Source of the DNA: Deltaproteobacteria bacterium
GTDB lineage: Bacteria > Myxococcota_A > UBA9160 > UBA6930
DNA length: 64,000 bases
Reading direction: 5' to 3'
NCBI GenBank assembly: GCA_029261815.1
Contig: JAJDAQ010000098.1
Span: 95,781 to 159,780, forward strand
Shown: piece by piece, positions 59,489-64,000 of the stretch
Position numbering within the stretch: the stretch's first letter is position 1
How the letters are laid out: every line of letters starts with the position of its first letter
Made by a program: the position numbers and the translations under genes
The notes under the pieces: generated by a model
What the model saw: only the letters and a program-made list of their open reading frames with translations
Databases searched by the model: none
What the model was told of the DNA's origin: nothing

Positions 59489-61336
59489 TTACTCCTGTGG
59501 CCGGTAATGAATGGGAGAGGTGTATGCGCGTTCCTGGATGGACGGCCCATACCCCGTCGTCGACGGATCGACCTGGAGCGCGATCGCATCGAGCAGGGAG
59601 TGCCTCGGCGTCGGAACCTCGAGGACACGCACGTAGTAGAAGGCGCGCTGGTCGGGCTCGAATGCCGGATCCGTCCACAATGCCGAGAGCGTCGGGGCAC
59701 CGTGTTCGTTCGTGTAGGCCCCGGTCTCGCGGTCCACGGTATCGGGAACCTGCGGAACGCGGCCGTCGGACCCCGCTTGGCGATCCCCGGCCCAGGCCAC
59801 GTCGTAGATCTGTTCGTGGGTCTTGCCGTCGGCCAACCAACCCTTGACCACCTGCACCCGGTCAAGGTGCGCACTCTTCGGATCCTTCGCGGCGTGGATC
59901 AGGAGCGAAGGCGCCGTGGTGAGCGCGCTCAGCTCCCCGCCCATCGGGACACCGCCGGCGCGACCGGCCGCGGTGATGTCTGGAGCCTGCTCAGCACCCG
60001 CTTCGAAACCCGTCCCACCAAACACCTGGACCCGGATCCGCGGACCCGTCGTCGCGTAGACCTCGCGGCGCTGGAACGCCGCCAGGATGGCCGCGCGGGT
60101 GTTCTCTTCCGCCCAGACTGCGGCGAGTCCCGAGGCGGACATGGACCAGGACGTACGGCCACCGGTCCCACTCCGCGCCGGTTTGCTTTCGGGCGTCGAG
60201 TCGCGTGCGAACTTGCCCCAGAAGTTCGGCTCCTCCGCACTGGAGACACCCGAATGCGCGTCAGTCGCGCCGATCAAGCCGAAGCGATACGGGTTGAAGC
60301 CGATGCGTTCTTCGATCGCGAGGCCGGTGCGGAGCGCAGACCGGACGTAGTCGGCCTCTCCCGCCTTGTAGTCCGAGGGCCCCTGCTGGATGTAGAACTC
60401 GTAGGTCTCGAAATCGGCGAAGGGATCGTCGGGAGAAAGGGCGGCGTGGGTCTCGGAGTCGCCCTTGAATTGGGTCGCCTCGACGACGCGCTCCCACTTC
60501 GCGCGCTGCTTCACCCACGCTTCGTCGATCGGCGTGCCGCGTAGCCGCGTCTCTGCCGGGAACATGTAGCCCTTCGAGATATTCGAGTTGTGCGGAATCG
60601 CAGTGAACTCGGCCCCCGTCGCGGCCGACGTCTCGTCGAGCCAATTCCACAAGTCCTCGGGGTAGTTGCTGTCGGTCGATGAATAGGGATGGAACTGTTT
60701 CGCCACGTCTGCACCCGCGCTGGTGAAGACGACGCGATGCAGGTTCGCGCCGGCTGGAATCGAGCTCCACTCCCACCCGATCAGGGCGGTGAACTCGCCT
60801 GGCCGGTTGTGCGCATCGGCGACCTCGACCGCTTGCTGCCACACGGTGCTGCTGATCGCATCGGAACCCGGGATCGTGAAGCCCAGCTTCGTCTCGGCGG
60901 CGGCCTGGACATCGTTCGTATCCGGGAGCACCGTGGCGAACGCGGCCGGCCCCCCATCGCTATCCACTGCGCGACGGATGTACCACTCAAGACCGTATGC
61001 GATCGCGCTGTCGACGAAGCCCAGGTCCTCGCGCGGGATGCCGTCTTCGACCAGGGTCTTCATGACGCCGAGGTACTCCGCGTGATCAGCGACGACGAGG
61101 AAGTCGAGCGGCGTCTGGATCTGCACGCGCGCGCGGTTGCCCGAATGCACCACCGGCAGGCCCCGCGCATAGCGGTACGCCGTCGCGGGGTCCGACGTCT
61201 GGTTGCCATTCAGATAGGCGTCAAAGGAGTTGGAGCTGTGGAGGTGCGTGTCGCCCCAAAGAAGTTGGGGCTCAGCAGCGGCAGGAACCGAGAGCAGAAT
61301 GCCCACGACGAGAAGCGCGACAATTCGCTCAGACAT
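59489..61336 (-). CDS. secreted DUF3604-family protein
   Basis: The ATG at 61336, with GGAGG eight bases upstream, gives 615 residues; the ORF-track extension is not family-like. A signal peptide (IVALLVVGILLSVPAAAE) is followed by the DUF3604 metal-site start LLWGDTHLHSSNSFDAY, with PLDFLVVADHAEY, FTALIGWEWSS and GATDAHSGV. The fold is PHP-like, suggesting a metal-dependent hydrolase. DUF3604 proteins are common in marine and delta-like bacteria and their substrate is unknown. The SDR gene follows by three bases, suggesting joint action on one substrate. Confidence 0.88.
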   Translation of the reverse strand: MSERIVALLVVGILLSVPAAAEPQLLWGDTHLHSSNSFDAYLNGNQTSDPATAYRYARGLPVVHSGNRARVQIQTPLDFLVVADHAEYLGVMKTLVEDGIPREDLGFVDSAIAYGLEWYIRRAVDSDGGPAAFATVLPDTNDVQAAAETKLGFTIPGSDAISSTVWQQAVEVADAHNRPGEFTALIGWEWSSIPAGANLHRVVFTSAGADVAKQFHPYSSTDSNYPEDLWNWLDETSAATGAEFTAIPHNSNISKGYMFPAETRLRGTPIDEAWVKQRAKWERVVEATQFKGDSETHAALSPDDPFADFETYEFYIQQGPSDYKAGEADYVRSALRTGLAIEERIGFNPYRFGLIGATDAHSGVSSAEEPNFWGKFARDSTPESKPARSGTGGRTSWSMSASGLAAVWAEENTRAAILAAFQRREVYATTGPRIRVQVFGGTGFEAGAEQAPDITAAGRAGGVPMGGELSALTTAPSLLIHAAKDPKSAHLDRVQVVKGWLADGKTHEQIYDVAWAGDRQAGSDGRVPQVPDTVDRETGAYTNEHGAPTLSALWTDPAFEPDQRAFYYVRVLEVPTPRHSLLDAIALQVDPSTTGYGPSIQERAYTSPIHYRPQE

Positions 61337-61461
61337 GATTTGGCCTCCATGCGGCACGTGGCAGCGGCGCGCGATTCTACCCCGAGTCGCGCTCGAACGG
61401 GCGAAGCGGCCTTCCGCTAGCCGGGCTAGCGTCAGCGCACCTCGCACCCGGAGAGACTCCC

Positions 61462-61899
61462 ATGATCGAAGAAACCATCGAGCGCTGGCACAAGGCCATT
61501 CGTGGCGACCAGACCGTGCTGGACGACCTCCTCGCTGAAGACGTCGTCTTCCATTCGCCCGTCGTCTTCACACCGCAAGAGGGCAAGACCGTCACGAAGC
61601 TCTACCTCAGTGCGGCCAGCAATACCTTCGGCGGCGGCTCGAAGAAGGATGGCGCCAGCGCCGGTAGCAGCGACAGCAAGTTCCGATACATCAAGGAAGT
61701 CATGGTCGGCGACCAGGCCTTCCTTGAGTTCGAAACCGAAATGGATGGCAAGTACGTCAATGGCGTCGACATCATCCGCTGCAACGATCAAGGTCGGATC
61801 ATCGAATTCAAGGTGATGATCCGCCCACTCCAGGCCATCCAGACCGTCCACGCCATGATGGGACGAATGCTGAAGCAGATGCAGGGCGGCGACGACTAG
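61462..61899 (+). CDS. NTF2/SnoaL-like protein
   Basis: The 145-residue protein has an NTF2-like pattern: an initial helix (ETIERWHKAIRGDQTVLDDLLAEDVVFHSP) and strands (FRYIKEVMVGDQAFLEFETEMDGKYVNGVDII), with a helical tail that includes MMGRMLKQMQG. It could be a ligand-binding or isomerase-type protein. It is divergent from the DUF3604 gene. A weak hairpin (CCCGCT/AGCGGG, 61909-61928) follows its stop and overlaps the end of the convergent gene. Confidence 0.72.
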   Translation: MIEETIERWHKAIRGDQTVLDDLLAEDVVFHSPVVFTPQEGKTVTKLYLSAASNTFGGGSKKDGASAGSSDSKFRYIKEVMVGDQAFLEFETEMDGKYVNGVDIIRCNDQGRIIEFKVMIRPLQAIQTVHAMMGRMLKQMQGGDD

Positions 61900-61916
61900 C
61901 GGCGGCGCCCCGCTCG

Positions 61917-62387
61917 TCAGACAGCGGGCCGAAGCCGAAAGACGCTGAACTCCCGCTGGGTGCGCCTCTCGTAGACACGCATCTGCGGAATCGTCTCGCA
62001 GACCCCGGGCCAGATCGCTGCCTTCTCAGCCGCGTTCAACAGTTCGGCGATCGCTCGAAAGCGCTTCCCCGGCAACTGCACCTCGACAGCAGGGTTCGCT
62101 TCGAGGTTGTAGCGCCAGGCCGGATGCGCCTGTTGGCCCCACGCACTCGCGACCACGTGGAAGTGACCGTCGTGCTCGATCGCCGCGAGGTGGATCGATC
62201 GCCGCCGGCCCGTCTTGCGCCCCTGCATCGTCAGCGTCGCCATCGGCATCGTCGGCATGCCCATCGAAAAGACGCGCCCGTTCGTCAGCTTGAAGAGGAC
62301 GGGGTCGAGCTTCGATGCAACATGCCGGAACCACCACGTCGCTGCCGAGTGCGTCGTGGCCCGCACCAGGAAGTCATCATCCGGCAT
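61917..62387 (-). CDS. DDN-type deazaflavin(F420)-dependent nitroreductase-family protein
   Basis: The ATG at 62387 gives 156 residues; the ORF-track extension overlaps the upstream BVMO gene. The split-barrel F420-type signature is clear: MATLTMQGRKTGRRRSIHLAAIEHDG, then GQQAHPAWRYNLEANPAVEVQL, the HPxWxxNLxxNPxVxV block. It is a paralogue of the 20139 protein. It lies eight bases after the BVMO gene on the same strand, so the reductase and monooxygenase are probably co-expressed and act on the same kind of compound. Confidence 0.87.
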   Translation of the reverse strand: MPDDDFLVRATTHSAATWWFRHVASKLDPVLFKLTNGRVFSMGMPTMPMATLTMQGRKTGRRRSIHLAAIEHDGHFHVVASAWGQQAHPAWRYNLEANPAVEVQLPGKRFRAIAELLNAAEKAAIWPGVCETIPQMRVYERRTQREFSVFRLRPAV

Positions 62388-62395
62388 CTTCCCAC

Positions 62396-63865
62396 CTAGC
62401 CTCGGCGCGGCGCCGACTCGAACGCATCGGCGTGCACCTCGGACGTACGGCGCTTGAAATCGCGCATGCTGAACGGCCACTGCGTAACAATTCGGCCACT
62501 CGGTGTTCGGTAGTAGCCGTTGCAGCCCGCGTTCCAGACCGCGATGCCGTCCATCGCCTTCTGCACCTCTTCGTTGAATACGGCCATGGCCTCCGGGCGC
62601 ACATCGATCCAGGCGAGCCCCTCGTTGGCCAGGCGACTCACTTGCAGCAGGACGTGCTCTACCTGGCATTCGATCATTTCCAGGATCGAGCCGTTGTTCG
62701 TGTTCGGGCCGTAGAGCATGAAGAGGTTCGGGAAGCCCGCGGTCGTGATGCCCAGGAATGCCGCGGCACCCTCGCTCCAGGCGTCAGCGATGGACTGACC
62801 GCCGCGTCCGCGAACGTCGATGGTCGAGATGTAGCGGGTCGCGGCGAAGCCCGTTGCGTAGATGATCGCGTCGACTTCGCGGTCTCGGCCATCGGCGGTC
62901 CGCACGCCCTCGGGCGTGATCTGCGCGATCGGATCCGTGACCAGTTCGAGGTTCGGCCGATTGAATGCCTCGAAGTAGACATTCGAGAGCAGCGGCCGCT
63001 TGCAGCCGAACGGATGCTGTGGCTTCAGCCGCTCGCGGACCCCCGGGTCCTTGACGGCCGACAGAGCGTCCATGCACTCGGCTTCCATCTCTCGGAGGCG
63101 TGCCTCATCGTCGAAGACCATGCCGCCGTCTACCTGGTCGTAACACTCCTGGCGAATCGCTTTCAGGAGGTTCTCGTCGGAACGGAACAGCGCCAATTGC
63201 TCCTCGGGGAAGGGGTCGTCGTCCTTGGGCATCACCCAATTCGCGCTGCGCTGGAAGAGGTGGACCTTCGCCGCATCCTTCACGACCTCGGGAACGATCT
63301 GGACCGCACTCGCCGCGCTTCCGATGACCGCCACCCGCTTGCCCACGAGCGATGCGTCGTGGTTCCACTCGGCGGAGTGGAATGAAACGCCCGCGTAGTC
63401 GTCACGGCCATCAATGTCCGGCCACACGAGTTCGTTGAACATTCCGACAGCGCCCACGACAACAGAGGCTTGCTCGACTTCGCCATCCTCGAGGCGCAGC
63501 GACCAGCTTGCGCGTTCCTCGTCCCAAACCGCCTGGGCAACGCCGGCATTGAAGCGACAATGCGACCGGACGTCGTACTTGTCCGCGCAGTGTTCCATGT
63601 ACGCGAGCAACTCGGACTGCGGTGCAAAGGGCCGCGACCAGTTCGGATTCAACTCGAACGAGAAGGAATAGAGGAATGAAGGCAGGTCGACCGCGCAGCC
63701 GGGGTAGCGGTTGTGGTACCAGGTCCCGCCGAGCCCCCCGCCCTTCTCCAGGATCACGAAGTTGTCGAACCCAGACTGTTTGAGCCGGATCGCCATGCAG
63801 AGACCGCCGGGACCCGCACCGATAATCGCAATCCTGGGCTCCTGCACCGCGTCGCTTCCAGTCAT
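62396..63865 (-). CDS. flavin-containing / Baeyer-Villiger-type monooxygenase
   Basis: The 489-residue protein has an FAD motif (IAIIGAGPGGLCMAIRL), the class B segment GTWYHNRYPGCAVDLPSFLYSF, a variant BVMO fingerprint YAGVSFHSAEW and an NADPH motif (VIGSAASAVQIVPEVV). The fingerprint His is kept but Thr is Ser and the first aromatic is Tyr. It is shorter than the BVMO at 37051 and resembles the FMO/BVMO type often called 4-hydroxyacetophenone-monooxygenase-like. The DDN gene follows eight bases later. The substrate is unknown. Confidence 0.88.
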   Translation of the reverse strand: MTGSDAVQEPRIAIIGAGPGGLCMAIRLKQSGFDNFVILEKGGGLGGTWYHNRYPGCAVDLPSFLYSFSFELNPNWSRPFAPQSELLAYMEHCADKYDVRSHCRFNAGVAQAVWDEERASWSLRLEDGEVEQASVVVGAVGMFNELVWPDIDGRDDYAGVSFHSAEWNHDASLVGKRVAVIGSAASAVQIVPEVVKDAAKVHLFQRSANWVMPKDDDPFPEEQLALFRSDENLLKAIRQECYDQVDGGMVFDDEARLREMEAECMDALSAVKDPGVRERLKPQHPFGCKRPLLSNVYFEAFNRPNLELVTDPIAQITPEGVRTADGRDREVDAIIYATGFAATRYISTIDVRGRGGQSIADAWSEGAAAFLGITTAGFPNLFMLYGPNTNNGSILEMIECQVEHVLLQVSRLANEGLAWIDVRPEAMAVFNEEVQKAMDGIAVWNAGCNGYYRTPSGRIVTQWPFSMRDFKRRTSEVHADAFESAPRRG

Positions 63866-63891
63866 TTCTGGCCTCTCTAGCTCGTTGGCCT

Positions 63892-63919
63892 TTGTCAGCG
63901 ACCTAGGTTGGCATATTTT
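63892..63919 (+). promoter_or_regulatory. candidate promoter for the gene starting at the window edge
   Basis: A -35 TTGTCA (63892-63897) and a -10 TATTTT (63914-63919) with a 16-base spacer lie in an AT-rich stretch between the divergent monooxygenase gene and the ATG at 63992. Confidence 0.45.
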
Positions 63920-63991
63920 CTGGGTTCGCGAGGAGAGCGTTCACGATGTCGCCTCTCCGTCGATCCCCCAGACCCCCTTCAGGAGCAGCCG

Positions 63992-64000
63992 ATGACGTAT
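63992..64000 (+). CDS. start of a gene cut by the window end
   Basis: An ATG at 63992 has AGGAG seven bases upstream and follows a candidate promoter. Only three codons (M-T-Y) are visible, so the product cannot be named. It is divergent from the flavin monooxygenase gene. Confidence 0.4.

Noticed and set aside
61909-61928. weak hairpin CCCGCT/AGCGGG as a terminator
   Set aside because: Only six pairs, no T-run and it overlaps the coding end of the convergent gene, so it is not listed as a separate feature.

Overview
The window is high-GC, densely coded bacterial chromosome with no rRNA, tRNA, CRISPR array, integrase or insertion sequence that I can see. The gene content is that of an aerobic, Gram-negative bacterium with broad catabolic capacity: luciferase-like (LLM) and DDN-type deazaflavin/F420 oxidoreductases, Baeyer-Villiger monooxygenases, TauD-type dioxygenases, haloalkane dehalogenases, a nitrile hydratase, a PEP-CTERM surface protein, a patatin-type outer-membrane autotransporter, DUF3604, DUF748 and Coq4-like proteins. 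This mix is typical of uncultivated delta-like lineages (Myxococcota, Binatota or Desulfobacterota relatives). That placement is inference from gene content, not a measured phylogeny.

Layout. 1-540: 3' end of a TylF-type O-methyltransferase. 559-7928 (minus): an envelope cluster of three paralogous membrane-anchored SGNH hydrolases and one beta-propeller lipoprotein. 7988-10691 (minus): HxlR regulator and molybdopterin oxidoreductase. 10907-14968: a large repetitive PEP-CTERM protein. 14953-22388: a putative 2OG oxygenase, a Tat-exported deaminase, a zinc-ribbon/cyclase/AAA/TPR signalling protein, DDN and LLM oxidoreductases and a TauD dioxygenase. 22398-26546: sterol-desaturase-like hydroxylase, DhlA-type haloalkane dehalogenase, cupin, YeiH exporter and AsnC regulator. 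26657-30067 (minus): a TetR-thiolase-SDR-crotonase beta-oxidation operon. 30104-31340 (minus): nitrile hydratase beta and alpha. 31440-35769: amidohydrolase, aldo/keto reductase and an AsmA-like DUF748 protein. 35818-40052 (minus): split-barrel membrane protein, TetR, BVMO, Coq4-like protein and RidA-like protein. 40235-44114: operon of LLM oxidoreductase, Tat-DUF3500 protein, lipoprotein and GST. 44111-49400: D-aminoacylase-like amidohydrolase, DUF2288, second haloalkane dehalogenase, AhpD-like protein, Tat aldo/keto reductase and truncated haemoglobin. 49664-56185: PlpD-like autotransporter, DUF2238, TauD dioxygenase, SF2 helicase and crotonase. 56182-64000: WYL regulator, SnoaL-like protein, DapB-like dehydrogenase, SDR, DUF3604 protein, another SnoaL-like protein, a DDN-type protein, a second flavin monooxygenase and the first codons of one more gene.

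How the genes fit together. Most of the window reads as many small catabolic operons, each with a local regulator, for hydrophobic, halogenated or nitrile-bearing carbon compounds. The F420-type reductases and BVMOs would oxidise or reduce rings and ketones. Hydratases, dehalogenases and amidohydrolases would hydrolyse side groups. The TetR beta-oxidation operon would degrade the acyl-CoA products. The most distinctive unit is the SGNH/propeller array at 559-7928, where one of the three paralogues has lost two hallmark active-site residues. No intergenic stretch exceeds 300 bases. The longest are 49401-49663, where I see nothing, and 10692-10906, which holds a convincing promoter and candidate operator.
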